A stretch of 64,000 bases of DNA, taken from assembly GCF_009909615.1 (NCBI RefSeq), contig NZ_WWNE01000003.1, forward strand, positions 62,001 to 126,000. Direction: 5' to 3'. The position numbers were made by a program, and so were the translations under genes. The stretch is from Acidiluteibacter ferrifornacis. GTDB taxonomy: Bacteria > Bacteroidota > Bacteroidia > Flavobacteriales_E > Vicingaceae. Positions 44,770-54,474 of the stretch are shown here, piece after piece. The notes below the pieces were generated by a model. That model was not told the origin of the DNA. It saw only the letters and a program-made list of their open reading frames with translations, and ran no database searches. The stretch's first letter is position 1, and each line of letters begins with the position of its first letter.

Positions 44770-44799
44770 AAAGCTTGTAGTAACTCAACTACAAGCTTT
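44770..44799 (+). terminator. Terminator-like hairpin after the TlpA gene
   Basis: AAAGCTTGTAG / CTACAAGCTTT, an 11-bp perfect stem with loop TAACTCAA, followed by T-CA-TTTTT. The following gene starts 22 bases downstream. Confidence 0.78.
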
Positions 44800-44821
44800 T
44801 CATTTTTAATATTTCCCACCA

Positions 44822-46474
44822 TTGAACTCAATTAAATTAACCTTACTTGCCGGTATATCCCTAATCGGCTTTTCTGCTATTCAGGCACAAGAAGTAAAAG
44901 ACATTTTAAACCAAGGAAAAATAACGGGTAACTTCCAAGTTGATGCCCAATATTATCAAGAAGACTCTGCAATTGGAGCAGTGCAGCCTAATGAAGAGTT
45001 TTTAACCAATGGATTCTTGAATTTAATTTACACGAATTCGGGCTTTTCTGCCGGAATTAGGTATGAGTCCTACCAAAATGCGATGCTTGGCTTTCCAACA
45101 GGTTACAAAGGAAGCGGTATTGCTTATCGATTCGCCTCCTTTACTAAAGACGATTTGTCGGTAACAGTTGGTAATTTTTACGAACAATTTGGCAATGGAT
45201 TAGTGCTTAGAGCCTACGAAGAAAGAGGTCTAGGTTACGACAATGCCATAGATGGTATCAGAGTAAAATACAAGCTGTTCAACGGAATAGAATTAACAGG
45301 TTTAGTTGGGCAACAACGTTTGTATTTTGAAAAAGGAGATGGGATTGTTCGAGCGTTCAATGCAAACATTAATTTTAATGAAACCTTTGAAAGTTTAAAG
45401 GATAAAAAGACCAAAGTCATTGTTGGAGGTAGTGTAGTTAGTAAATTCCAGGAAGACAATAACCCAGATTTAATATTACCAGAAAACGTTGCTTCATTTG
45501 CGGGACGAACAATCATAAGTAGAGGGAAAGTGAGCTTGAACGCTGAATATGCTTTCAAATATAACGACCCTTCATTGGATAATGGTTACAACTATAAAAA
45601 CGGAGAGGCAGCATTTATACAGGCTTCTTATTCTCAAAAAGGACTTGGAGTATCTCTTGCAGCTAAACGTGTAGATAACTTTAGCTTCAGAAGTGACCGC
45701 GATGCTAGCCAACAAGACTTATTCATCAATTACCAACCTGCGCTTACCAAACAACACACTTACAACTTATTGGCAACATTATATCCGTATGCCACCCAAC
45801 CCAATGGAGAAATGGCTGTTCAAGGAGATGTCATTTATACCTTTGCAAAAGGAAGTTTGTTAGGAGGGAAATACGGAACTGGGGTACAATTGAACGCATC
45901 ATTTGCCTATGACATCAATAGAGATTCTATAAATCCATTAGAGGATGACTCTAGAAATCTATACACCTCCAATTATTTCGAGACTGGCCAACGTTTGTTC
46001 AGGGATATGAATATCCAGATCAGTAAAAAGTTGAGCAAAGATTGGAAAATGAAGCTAACCTATGCCAACATTTTATTCAACCAAGAAGTCGTTCAAGGTA
46101 AAGCAGATGTTCCAATGGTTTCTGCACATGTTGGCGTTGCTGAAGCTACTTACAAATTTAATATGCGTAATTCTATTCGAATGGAAGGCCAAGTATTGCT
46201 AACCGAGCAAGACCAAGGAAACTGGGCCACAGGAATATTAGAATATTCATACTCTCCGCATTGGTTTGTTGCTGTAATTGATCAATTCAACTATGATAAC
46301 CCTAAAGGAGCTGAAGAACACTATTACAATGTTTCTGCAGGTTATAATAATCAAGGAAATAGGATTACCTTAGCATATGGAAGACAACGAGCAGGAATTT
46401 TTTGTGTAGGAGGAGTATGTCGAGAAGTTCCAGCAGCGAATGGACTGTATTTATCAATTACTAGTAGTTTTTAA
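44822..46474 (+). CDS. DUF6029-like outer-membrane protein
   Basis: A 550-residue secreted beta-rich protein. A signal peptide (LTLLAGISLIGFSAIQAQ) begins directly after the TTG start at 44822, so that start is favoured. The region includes FYEQFGNGLVLRAYEERGLGYDNAIDG, which resembles the Bacteroidota DUF6029 proteins, and the C-terminus ends in a strand with terminal Phe (YLSITSSF), consistent with a large barrel. Function is not known. Its position between TlpA and the Omp28 lipoprotein suggests a partner in export or anchoring. Confidence is good for a barrel, moderate for the DUF name. Confidence 0.75.
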   Translation: MNSIKLTLLAGISLIGFSAIQAQEVKDILNQGKITGNFQVDAQYYQEDSAIGAVQPNEEFLTNGFLNLIYTNSGFSAGIRYESYQNAMLGFPTGYKGSGIAYRFASFTKDDLSVTVGNFYEQFGNGLVLRAYEERGLGYDNAIDGIRVKYKLFNGIELTGLVGQQRLYFEKGDGIVRAFNANINFNETFESLKDKKTKVIVGGSVVSKFQEDNNPDLILPENVASFAGRTIISRGKVSLNAEYAFKYNDPSLDNGYNYKNGEAAFIQASYSQKGLGVSLAAKRVDNFSFRSDRDASQQDLFINYQPALTKQHTYNLLATLYPYATQPNGEMAVQGDVIYTFAKGSLLGGKYGTGVQLNASFAYDINRDSINPLEDDSRNLYTSNYFETGQRLFRDMNIQISKKLSKDWKMKLTYANILFNQEVVQGKADVPMVSAHVGVAEATYKFNMRNSIRMEGQVLLTEQDQGNWATGILEYSYSPHWFVAVIDQFNYDNPKGAEEHYYNVSAGYNNQGNRITLAYGRQRAGIFCVGGVCREVPAANGLYLSITSSF

Positions 46475-46485
46475 AAAATAAAATC

Positions 46486-47397
46486 ATGAAAAAGTTAATA
46501 CACATTTTACCTATTATCGCGCTAACATTCATTGGTTGCGATAAAGTAGATGATCCATATCCAGTATTATTAGATGATGGATCTACCATCGTAATTGACC
46601 CCTCTTTAGGAATTACTGTAGCTGACTTAGCAAATATTAATTGGACTACGGTAGAAGGCACACCTACAACGAAAAGAAATACAGTAATTGAAGAATTTAC
46701 TGGTGCTCGATGTACCTTTTGTCCCAACGGTTCAAAAGTTTTGGTTCAATTAGATACCTTGTATGGAGAGCAAGTGATTCCCGTTTCTATACATGCAGGC
46801 AACTTTGCTGAACCACAACCAGATTCGACAAAACCCTTTTTCTTAGACTTGAGGTTGCCAGTTGAAGCTGGTGAGTCCGTTTCTAAAGGAGAAACCTACT
46901 TAACAACATTTAACCCCGCAAAAGCATATCCTAGAGGAATAGTAAGTCGATTGACTGCTGAAGCAGAAAACCAATCCAAATGGAGGGCAGAAGTAGATGC
47001 CGTAAAAGACGACGCTATGAAAGCTAAGATAGATTTGGATGTAATGTTTGCAGAGAGTGATGATTTAATTCGTATTGTTATCGATTATGAATTTATGGAA
47101 GAATCTCAATTGGTACATGACCTACAAGTATATATTATAGAAAATCATATCATTGGCTGGCAATTAGATAATGGAACCGCCAAAGAATTTTATGACCACA
47201 AGTATGTACTTAGAAGGGTACTGAATGGATTATGGGGAATCACGGCTGAACCAGCAGTTCTTGGAGAAGTCTACCATAAAGAATATGTGATTAGGAAAGA
47301 AAAAAATTGGGACAGCAATAATTTAAAAGCCATCGTTTTTATAGCTGATCGGGAAACACAAGAAATTATACAAGCCAACCAAACACCCGTTCGTTAA
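46486..47397 (+). CDS. Omp28-related outer-membrane lipoprotein
   Basis: Lipoprotein of 303 residues (signal ending FIGC, lipid Cys18). After a spacer it has a thioredoxin-like domain beginning EEFTGARCTFCPNG with C76-x2-C79, followed by VIPVSIHAGNFAEP, the Omp28 pattern first described in Porphyromonas. It is the lipid-anchored counterpart of the T9SS protein at 42074, whose active-site segment reads EEFTTAPCQFCPDG. It follows the barrel gene by 11 bases. Confidence 0.87.
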   Translation: MKKLIHILPIIALTFIGCDKVDDPYPVLLDDGSTIVIDPSLGITVADLANINWTTVEGTPTTKRNTVIEEFTGARCTFCPNGSKVLVQLDTLYGEQVIPVSIHAGNFAEPQPDSTKPFFLDLRLPVEAGESVSKGETYLTTFNPAKAYPRGIVSRLTAEAENQSKWRAEVDAVKDDAMKAKIDLDVMFAESDDLIRIVIDYEFMEESQLVHDLQVYIIENHIIGWQLDNGTAKEFYDHKYVLRRVLNGLWGITAEPAVLGEVYHKEYVIRKEKNWDSNNLKAIVFIADRETQEIIQANQTPVR

Positions 47398-47432
47398 AAA
47401 CAAAATGTTATCATTTAGGTTTATTACTACAT

Positions 47433-48089
47433 ATGTATTCTTTAGTCAGAAATATCATCGTCTTAACAATATTCCTATTCACGGCTAATGGTTATTCCCA
47501 AGTTTTTGATGCAGGTATAAAAGCTGGTGTCGCTTCATCTCAAATCAGTGGAGATGGTTATTCAGGATTTCATAAGGCAGGAATTGTAGCAGGTGGGTTT
47601 GCAAGAATGAACTTGAGCGATAGAAGTCACTTTCAGTTTGAAATAACTTTTACACAAAAAGGAAGTAGAAGAAATCCAAAAACAAGTGAGGGAGATGATG
47701 ACTTTTTCTTGTTGCGCTTAGATTATATTGAAATTCCACTTTTGTTTTTATATGATTATAAAAACTTCACCTTTGAAGTTGGTCCATATTTCAGCACTTT
47801 AGTAAATGAATACATGGAAGATGAATTTGGAACAACCTCTATTCCCGAAGGTTTTGATCAATTTAGTCGTTTTGACTTAGGTTTATCTGCTGGCATATCC
47901 TACAATTTTACGGAACAACTAATTATGAATTGGCGTTTTAGTAATTCTATTGTACCTGTTAGGGATTTTGAATCAAAAGCTGCTATTTTGCAGCAATTAC
48001 CAGGACAAAGCCCACTTCAACGGTTTGACACAGGTATGTATCATACATACTTGAGCTTCACTATGAATTATAAGTTTGGAGGAAATTAA
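47433..48089 (+). CDS. Outer-membrane beta-barrel protein (PorT family)
   Basis: A 218-residue secreted barrel (signal about 1-23, ending NGYSQ). The pattern FDAGIKAGVASSQISGD...GFHKAGIVAGGFARMNLS is that of the PorT / outer-membrane beta-barrel group. The C-terminal strand reads LSFTMNYKFGGN. No specific function. Its stop overlaps the ubiX ATG by one base (TAATG), and its last codons form a GGAGG sequence that can serve ubiX translation. Confidence 0.83.
   Translation: MYSLVRNIIVLTIFLFTANGYSQVFDAGIKAGVASSQISGDGYSGFHKAGIVAGGFARMNLSDRSHFQFEITFTQKGSRRNPKTSEGDDDFFLLRLDYIEIPLLFLYDYKNFTFEVGPYFSTLVNEYMEDEFGTTSIPEGFDQFSRFDLGLSAGISYNFTEQLIMNWRFSNSIVPVRDFESKAAILQQLPGQSPLQRFDTGMYHTYLSFTMNYKFGGN
48078..48082 (+). 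promoter_or_regulatory. Shine-Dalgarno-like GGAGG before ubiX
   Basis: GGAGG, six bases before the ubiX ATG at 48089. Strong Shine-Dalgarno sequences are rare in Bacteroidota; here it lies within the coding end of the preceding barrel gene and may simply reflect FGG codons. Confidence 0.35.
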
Positions 48090-48649
48090 TGAAACGAAAA
48101 ATAATAGTCGCAGTCACAGGTGCTTCAGGATCTATTTATGCCAAACTGTTGTTGGACAAGCTGAATTCACTTTCTAATCAAATAGAGAAAGTTGGTGTCG
48201 TTATGTCAAAGAATGCAAAAGATGTGTGGAAGTGGGAATTAGAAAATGAAGAATACAATAACTACACCTTTGACTTTTATGAGAAATCTAACTTTATGGC
48301 TCCATTTGCTTCTGGATCTGCAAAGTACGATACCATGATAATTATACCATGTTCCATGGGTACTCTGGGTCGCATTGCTAATGGGTTTTCCGATGATTTA
48401 ATTACTCGATCTGCTGATGTCATTTTAAAGGAAAGAAGAAAGTTGATTTTAGTTGCAAGAGACACCCCATTAAATCTGATTCACATCAACAATATGAAAG
48501 CAGTAACAGAAGCAGGAGGAATCGTTTGCCCTGCAGTTCCTTCTTATTATAGTAAACCCCAAACAATTGAAGATCTAGCCTCAACCGTTGTAGATAGAGT
48601 AATCGACTTAGCAGGTTTTCAATCAAACTCTTACCGATGGAGTGAATGA
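48089..48649 (+). CDS. ubiX: UbiX-family flavin prenyltransferase
   Basis: Makes prenylated FMN, the cofactor of UbiD-type decarboxylases. The flavoprotein motif VAVTGASGSIYAKLLLDKL (5-23) and the SMGTLGRIANGFSDDLITRSADV region, with PAVPSYY near the C-terminus, match the family. Length 186. No ubiD-like gene is in this window. The start is translationally coupled to the upstream barrel gene. Confidence 0.95.
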   Translation: MKRKIIVAVTGASGSIYAKLLLDKLNSLSNQIEKVGVVMSKNAKDVWKWELENEEYNNYTFDFYEKSNFMAPFASGSAKYDTMIIIPCSMGTLGRIANGFSDDLITRSADVILKERRKLILVARDTPLNLIHINNMKAVTEAGGIVCPAVPSYYSKPQTIEDLASTVVDRVIDLAGFQSNSYRWSE

Positions 48650-48748
48650 ACAATTCACTAACAAGTCCCCGTTAAAAACTATAGGTTATTTTAACTTCTC
48701 TGGTACCTCATTTTTTTGTAATTTGTAGTTTCAAAATAAGTCAAGATT

Positions 48749-48934
48749 ATGTACGAGTTTAGTAAGAAAGTACTTTTAAAAGTTAGCTTTGATAGAGTAC
48801 TATTTAAAAAAGAATTGCTAAAAACTAAAAAATGGCTAAAAAGAGAAGAATCCATTATGCTTCAAGCTTGGTGCTTAAGTACTTTTGGACATATTTATAG
48901 GGATACTATTATGGATGTTTTTGAGATGGTTTAA
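48749..48934 (+). CDS. Conserved-looking 61-residue small protein
   Basis: A basic small protein starting [15 protein letters not shown] and containing WLKREE and QAWCLSTFG. It resembles small cytosolic proteins that I recall from Flavobacteriia genomes, but I cannot attach a name or function. No signal peptide or transmembrane helix. It stands alone between ubiX and queG, and its last 26 bases overlap the queG 3' end on the opposite strand. Normal ATG and codon use support coding. Confidence 0.55.
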   Translation: MYEFSKKVLLKVSFDRVLFKKELLKTKKWLKREESIMLQAWCLSTFGHIYRDTIMDVFEMV

Positions 48935-49853
48935 TGAATTGAATATTGCGTTTTAATCCTTTAAACTTAGCTCTCTTTACAGGAGATTTTTTAAAAAGAA
49001 CCTGGTAAAGTTGCTCATCCAATTCTATCCAATCCTTTTCGGTCAAATTCAAGAGTTGATCAGAAGGATGGAATGCTGGTTCATTATTTTCTCTAGAAAA
49101 CCTATTCCAAGGACAAACATCCTGACAGATATCGCATCCAAACATCCAGTTTTCCATTTTCCCTTTAAATTCATTCGGGATGGCCTCCTCCTTTAATTCA
49201 ATTGTTAAATAAGAGATGCATTTACTACCATCGACTACTTTATCATTAACGATTGCATCAGTAGGGCAAGCATCAATACACTTCGTACAGGTGCCGCAAT
49301 AATCCTTAATAGGGCCATCAGCCTCTAACTCTAAATCTATAATCAATTCAGCCAAGAAGAAAAATGAACCCTGAGATTTATTAATTAATAAACTATTCTT
49401 ACCAATCCATCCTAACCCAGATTTTTTCGCCCAAGCACGTTCTAATACTGGAGCAGAATCCACAAAAATTCTTCCTCCTACTTTTCCTATTTCCTCTTGA
49501 ATTCGATGGATATATTCCTTTAGCTTTTCTTTGATAATAAAGTGGTAATCTTCTCCATAGGCATAAGTGGAAATTCTAGGCGCATTGGGATCTTTTTGCT
49601 TAGCGTCAGTATAATAATTATACATTAATGATACTACCGACTTTGACCCTTCGACAAGTAAGGTCGGATCCAGACGCTTCTCAAAATGGTTGGTCATATA
49701 ATTCATTGAACCATGATGACCTTTATTTAACCATTGAATAAGATTCGCCTCTTCCTCCTCTAGCTTTTCTGCTTTGGAAATCCCGACAAAATCAAAACCC
49801 AATTCCCTAGCTATGCGCTTTACTGTAGCTGTATTTTTTGAGACTTTAGTCAT
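48909..49853 (-). CDS. queG: Epoxyqueuosine reductase
   Basis: Cobalamin- and Fe-S-dependent enzyme that reduces epoxyqueuosine to queuosine in tRNA, the step after QueA (also in this window). Two 4Fe-4S motifs: [16 protein letters not shown] and [11 protein letters not shown]. The N-terminal cobalamin domain includes the [12 protein letters not shown] segment with its catalytic Asp. The start at 49853 (MTKVSKN) overlaps the ruvB stop by eight bases; the longer frame to 49895 would lie in ruvB. Confidence 0.95.
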   Translation of the reverse strand: MTKVSKNTATVKRIARELGFDFVGISKAEKLEEEEANLIQWLNKGHHGSMNYMTNHFEKRLDPTLLVEGSKSVVSLMYNYYTDAKQKDPNAPRISTYAYGEDYHFIIKEKLKEYIHRIQEEIGKVGGRIFVDSAPVLERAWAKKSGLGWIGKNSLLINKSQGSFFFLAELIIDLELEADGPIKDYCGTCTKCIDACPTDAIVNDKVVDGSKCISYLTIELKEEAIPNEFKGKMENWMFGCDICQDVCPWNRFSRENNEPAFHPSDQLLNLTEKDWIELDEQLYQVLFKKSPVKRAKFKGLKRNIQFIKPSQKHP

Positions 49854-50877
49854 TACCGAATAAAGTGCCCGTATTTCTATGATTAATACGTCCAAGATGC
49901 TTATAAGCCTTCTCAGTAACTTCTCTTCCTCTAGGAGTGCGCATGATAAACCCTTCCTTAATTAAAAAAGGTTCGTAAACCTCTTCAATTGTTCCCGCTT
50001 GTTCACCTACAGCAGTAGCTATAGTAGATAACCCAACAGGACCACCTTTGAACTTATCAATAATATTTGAAAGGATTCTATTGTCCATTTCATCCAAACC
50101 ATACTGGTCCACATTTAAAGCAGAAAGAGCCACATTAGTAATGTTCAAATCAATTTTACCGTTCCCTTTAATTTGAGCAAAATCACGAACTCTTCTCAAT
50201 AGGGCATTTACGATTCTGGGGGTTCCTCTGCTTCTGCCAGCAATTTCAATAGCAGCCTCATCAGTAATTGAAATATTTAAAATCTGGGAAGAGCGTTTTA
50301 CGATGGTACTTAATAATTCCTTATCATAGTATTCCAACCTTGAATTAATACCAAATCTTGCTCTCAAAGGTGCTGTTAAAAGACCAGCTCGAGTGGTAGC
50401 ACCGATTAAAGTAAAAGGATTCAATTTTATTTGTACGGTTCTCGCATTGGGTCCAGAATCTATTAATATATCAATTTTATAATCCTCCATTGCTGAATAT
50501 AAATATTCTTCCACAACTGGACTTAAACGATGTATTTCGTCAATAAATAATACATCCCCTTCATCGAGGTTAGTTAATAATCCGGCCAAATCTGCTGGTT
50601 TCTCCAGAACAGGACCTGAGGTAATACGAATGGAAACATTTAGCTCATTAGCAATTATATTGGCTAATGTCGTTTTTCCAAGACCGGGAGGCCCATGCAA
50701 TAACACATGATCCAATGCTTCTTCCCTTTGCAGGGTCGCTTCCACAAAAACTCTTAAATTATCAGTAACGACTCTTTGTCCAGCAAAATCCTCTAATGTT
50801 ATGGGGCGAAGAACTCTTTCGAAATCCTTTTCTGCATTACCTGAGGGTTCATAATTTGGATCTAAGTGCTCAATCAT
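49846..50877 (-). CDS. ruvB: Holliday junction branch migration helicase RuvB
   Basis: AAA+ motor of the RuvABC resolvasome. Walker [10 protein letters not shown], Walker [10 protein letters not shown], sensor 1 region GATTRAGLL, and C-terminal winged-helix segment [21 protein letters not shown]. Length 343. It is followed by an eight-base overlap with queG and begins eight bases after a beta-barrel gene. ruvA and ruvC are not adjacent. Confidence 0.98.
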   Translation of the reverse strand: MIEHLDPNYEPSGNAEKDFERVLRPITLEDFAGQRVVTDNLRVFVEATLQREEALDHVLLHGPPGLGKTTLANIIANELNVSIRITSGPVLEKPADLAGLLTNLDEGDVLFIDEIHRLSPVVEEYLYSAMEDYKIDILIDSGPNARTVQIKLNPFTLIGATTRAGLLTAPLRARFGINSRLEYYDKELLSTIVKRSSQILNISITDEAAIEIAGRSRGTPRIVNALLRRVRDFAQIKGNGKIDLNITNVALSALNVDQYGLDEMDNRILSNIIDKFKGGPVGLSTIATAVGEQAGTIEEVYEPFLIKEGFIMRTPRGREVTEKAYKHLGRINHRNTGTLFGND

Positions 50878-50885
50878 GTTTAAAA

Positions 50886-51521
50886 TTACTTTAATAAATC
50901 TTTATAAATTTCGCCAAAAAAGATCTTAAATCTAAATATATAAACTGGCGAGTTAAAGCTTTCCTTTACCGCTTTGTTATCTATAATCATTAATCGATAG
51001 CCAACTCCAAACCCTAGCCCGAAATACTTTAGAATTTTGTACTGAGCAGTGATCGCAGGTTCATAGGTTAATATAAACTGTCGATTTCGATTAATACGGC
51101 CATTATCAGTATTCAATGTATAGTATGAATTCCCTATTCCAAATTGAACAGGTATACTCATCTCCCACCGTTCCCCTTTATAAAAAACATATTCAGTATA
51201 CGGTGAAACATGATAGAAAACTAATCGAGCTTGGTCACTAGTTTTCAATATACCATTTTCTAAGTATGAGATTGAAGTTCTAAGCGGGGTAGAAAGTATA
51301 TTAAAACCTAAACCAAATCTAAGTTTACGGTCAAATTCGATCCCTCCTTTCACTCCAAATACATTCACTCCAGATTGGTTGATAAAGGAATGTCTAGAAT
51401 CCAATCTTAAGTCAAGCACTGGTTTTGTCTTTAATGCATCACGGATATCTCTCTCAAATGATTGAGCAAAAATTGATGTACATATACAGACTACAAATAC
51501 TACACTGAATAATTTCTTCAA
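50886..51521 (-). CDS. Outer-membrane beta-barrel-like protein
   Basis: A 211-residue secreted protein with signal [20 protein letters not shown]. The start codon at 51521 is TTG; the signal peptide follows immediately, so it is accepted. The mature protein has alternating hydrophobic strands, [16 protein letters not shown] and [14 protein letters not shown], and fits a small barrel. Family not recognised. It precedes ruvB by eight bases and lies 20 bases past the respiratory operon terminator. Confidence 0.7.
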   Translation of the reverse strand: MKKLFSVVFVVCICTSIFAQSFERDIRDALKTKPVLDLRLDSRHSFINQSGVNVFGVKGGIEFDRKLRFGLGFNILSTPLRTSISYLENGILKTSDQARLVFYHVSPYTEYVFYKGERWEMSIPVQFGIGNSYYTLNTDNGRINRNRQFILTYEPAITAQYKILKYFGLGFGVGYRLMIIDNKAVKESFNSPVYIFRFKIFFGEIYKDLLK

Positions 51522-51541
51522 TTAAAAGAGATTAATAAAAA

Positions 51542-51568
51542 AATGCCCTTAACGAAGTTAAGGACATT
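51542..51568 (-). terminator. Terminator of the act-cox operon
   Basis: Minus strand forms a 12-bp stem AATGTCCTTAAC / GTTAAGGGCATT with a three-base loop TTC and one T.G pair, followed by a T-rich run (TTTTTTATTAAT). It lies 26 bases after the coxA stop. Confidence 0.8.
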
Positions 51569-51593
51569 GTATATTGATAGGTGTTAATAAGTC

Positions 51594-53357
51594 TTAATGA
51601 CCTTCATCTTTTTCATCTGGACCTAACGGCACAGTCTGTGGAATATAATCTTCCTCTGAACCCGGTTTACTATAATCGTAAGGCCATCTATGAACTTCAG
51701 GAATTTCACCTGGCCAGTTACCATGAATATGTTCAACAGGTGTTGTCCACTCTAAGGTATTAGATAACCAAGGATTCTTTGGAGCTTTTGGCCCTTTGAA
51801 GATCGAGTATATCATATTATACAAGAAAATAAATTGTGCAACGCCACCAATAAGTGCAAAAACACTAATCGTCACATTAATATCAATTAAATTTTCAAAC
51901 AAAGGGAAAGCGGTATTAGAATAATATCTCCTCGGCACACCCGCTAGACCTAAGAAGTGCATTGGGAAAAATACCCCGTAAGCTGAAGTGATTGTCAACC
52001 AAAAATGAACAAACCCCAATCGCTTATCTAACATTCTTCCAAACATTTTAGGGAACCAATGATAAACACCGCAGATCATACCAAAAGTACCTGAAAGTCC
52101 CATCACAATGTGAAAGTGACCCACTACAAAATAGGTATCGTGAACATTTATATCTAGGGCAGAGTCTCCAAGGATAATACCCGTTAATCCTCCTGTAATA
52201 AACGTAGAAACCAACCCTATGGCAAATAGCATTGCAGGAGTAAATTTAATATTCCCTTTCCAAAGGGTAGTCAAATAGTTAAATACTTTAACAGCGGAAG
52301 GAATTGCAACCAATAAAGTAGTGAAAGTAAACACAGCTCCTAAAAATGGACTCATACCCGTAACAAACATATGGTGACCCCATACTAATACAGAGATAAA
52401 TCCAATTGCTAAAATTGATCCAATCATGGCTCTATATCCAAAAATTGGCTTTCTAGAATTAGTAGCAACAACCTCTGAAGTAATACCTAAGGCAGGTAAT
52501 AAAATAATATAAACTTCAGGGTGACCAAGAAACCAAAATAAATGTTCAAATAAAATAGGGCTACCACCTTCAACTTCTAATGCTTTCCCTGCGATAAAAA
52601 TATCAGACAAGTAGAAACTAGTTCCGAAAGATCGGTCAAACAATAACAACAATACTGCCCCTAACAATACAGGGAAAGAAAGTACTCCTAAAATCGCTGT
52701 TACGAAGAATGCCCAAATAGTTAAAGGCATTCTGGTCATTGACATTCCTTTTGTTCTTAGATTCAAAATTGTTACAATATAGTTCAATGAACCTAACAAT
52801 GAGGAAACAATAAATACAGCCATAGAAGCAATCCACAAAGTCATTCCCATACCTGAACCAGGTATAGCTTCAGGTAATGCACTCAAAGGAGGATAAATTG
52901 TCCAACCACCTGATGCAGGTCCGCCTTCAACAAATAATGAAATCAACATGATCACACTTGAAAGGAAAAAGAACCAATATGACAGCATATTCATGAAACC
53001 AGATGCCATATCTCTTGCTCCAATTTGAAGTGGAATCAATAGGTTACTAAAAGTACCACTAAGACCAGCAGTCAGTAAAAAGAATACCATGATGGTACCG
53101 TGAATAGTTACCAATGCAAGGTATTTATCTGGAGCTAACACTCCACCTGGAGCCCAATCACCTAGAAATGTTTCCAACAATGGAACACTTTCTCCTGGCC
53201 AACCCAATTGAATTCTAAAAAATAAAGACATCATCATACCAATGAAACCCATAACAGTTCCGGTAAGTAAGAATTGCTTCGCAATCATTTTGTGATCCGT
53301 ACTAAAAATGTACTTGAACAAAAAGTCGTTATCGTGGTGATGTGTATGTGTAGACAT
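51594..53357 (-). CDS. coxA: Cytochrome c oxidase subunit I (aa3-type)
   Basis: Catalytic subunit of the heme-copper oxidase. CuB/active-site motifs are intact: WFLGHPEVYIILLPALG (with the cross-linked His-Tyr pair) and VWGHHMFVTGM. Low- and high-spin heme histidines are in FVVGHFHIVMG. ILGDSALDINVHDTYF is typical. 587 residues, about 12 membrane helices. Last gene of the act-cox operon. No subunit III gene follows here. Confidence 0.97.
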   Translation of the reverse strand: MSTHTHHHDNDFLFKYIFSTDHKMIAKQFLLTGTVMGFIGMMMSLFFRIQLGWPGESVPLLETFLGDWAPGGVLAPDKYLALVTIHGTIMVFFLLTAGLSGTFSNLLIPLQIGARDMASGFMNMLSYWFFFLSSVIMLISLFVEGGPASGGWTIYPPLSALPEAIPGSGMGMTLWIASMAVFIVSSLLGSLNYIVTILNLRTKGMSMTRMPLTIWAFFVTAILGVLSFPVLLGAVLLLLFDRSFGTSFYLSDIFIAGKALEVEGGSPILFEHLFWFLGHPEVYIILLPALGITSEVVATNSRKPIFGYRAMIGSILAIGFISVLVWGHHMFVTGMSPFLGAVFTFTTLLVAIPSAVKVFNYLTTLWKGNIKFTPAMLFAIGLVSTFITGGLTGIILGDSALDINVHDTYFVVGHFHIVMGLSGTFGMICGVYHWFPKMFGRMLDKRLGFVHFWLTITSAYGVFFPMHFLGLAGVPRRYYSNTAFPLFENLIDINVTISVFALIGGVAQFIFLYNMIYSIFKGPKAPKNPWLSNTLEWTTPVEHIHGNWPGEIPEVHRWPYDYSKPGSEEDYIPQTVPLGPDEKDEGH

Positions 53358-53390
53358 GGAAATTATTTTAAGTCTTACTGATTTACTAAA

Positions 53391-54449
53391 TTAATTAATT
53401 GATGAAGTAGCTGTTTCTTCCAAAACTTCTTCCACCACCTCTTCAGTGGCACTATCAGAAGCCTTTGGTTTACCATCCATAGGTAAAAACTCTTTTTGTT
53501 CAGCTAACCAAGCATCAAAATCTGCTTCGCTTTCAACGATGATATCCATCTGCATGTTGTAGTGAGCTGCACCACAAATTTTATTACAAAGTAGAATATA
53601 GTTAAAATCTTCGTTCTGTGTAATTTTCTTCATCTCCATCGTTGTAATTGTTGGGATGAAATTAAAACGGGTAGTCATACCTGGAACACAGTTCATTTGA
53701 GCTCTAAAATGTGGCATATATGCACTATGGATCACATCTTGTGCTCTAAAAATGAATTGTACTGGTCGATTAACCGGTAAATGAAATTCTCCTCTAACAA
53801 TTTTATCGTCCCATCCATTGGCATCTGTAGAATCCATACCCAAGGCATTTACCCCTTCAATATTTCTAACATTTGCACTACCTAAAGCTCTATCCTCTCC
53901 GGCATATCTTGCTATCCAACCAAATTGATAAGCATAAACTTCAATTAAAACAGGATCTTCCTCTGCAGAAACAGGAGTAGTAATATTATTCCAAGTATTC
54001 AACCCGTATAGAATAAGTATAGAAAGAACCACCGTAGGAACAATAGTCCATAACAATTCTAATTTATTACTATGAGGAAAAAACTCAGCTCTTCTATTTT
54101 TATCATAAGAATATTTCCAAGCAAAATAGAACAACAAGATATGAGTCAATATAAATACTGGAAATATAATGATCCAAGAAGTCATCATCAGGTTGTCAAT
54201 CGTTTCACCATGATGCGAGGCTGAAACAGGCAGCAGGTATCCACCCCATGCCACCATCTGATAAATGATGAATAAGAAGTAAACCACAAGGAATACCGGC
54301 ATTAATCTCGCTTGAGTTCTGTTGTCCTTATCGGTAACATCCCAAGAATTTTCACCTTTTGCTTTCCCAGCAAGTTCCAATACTTTAATTAATTGAGCAA
54401 GAGCGATGATGCCCAATACAACCGATACAATAATTAGCAAATCTAGCAT
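53391..54449 (-). CDS. coxB: Cytochrome c oxidase subunit II
   Basis: CuA-bearing subunit of 352 residues. Three N-terminal hydrophobic segments (about 2-24, 46-72 and 92-113), then the cupredoxin domain with the CuA ligands C-N-K-I-C-G-A-A-H-Y-N-M late in the protein and VIHSAYMPHF for the first His. The acidic C-terminal tail is rich in Glu/Ser/Thr. The preceding gene is actF, so electrons pass from the complex III to CuA directly or through a small cytochrome. Confidence 0.96.
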   Translation of the reverse strand: MLDLLIIVSVVLGIIALAQLIKVLELAGKAKGENSWDVTDKDNRTQARLMPVFLVVYFLFIIYQMVAWGGYLLPVSASHHGETIDNLMMTSWIIIFPVFILTHILLFYFAWKYSYDKNRRAEFFPHSNKLELLWTIVPTVVLSILILYGLNTWNNITTPVSAEEDPVLIEVYAYQFGWIARYAGEDRALGSANVRNIEGVNALGMDSTDANGWDDKIVRGEFHLPVNRPVQFIFRAQDVIHSAYMPHFRAQMNCVPGMTTRFNFIPTITTMEMKKITQNEDFNYILLCNKICGAAHYNMQMDIIVESEADFDAWLAEQKEFLPMDGKPKASDSATEEVVEEVLEETATSSIN

Positions 54450-54474
54450 TGCAAAAACCTTTTAGTGTTTATTT

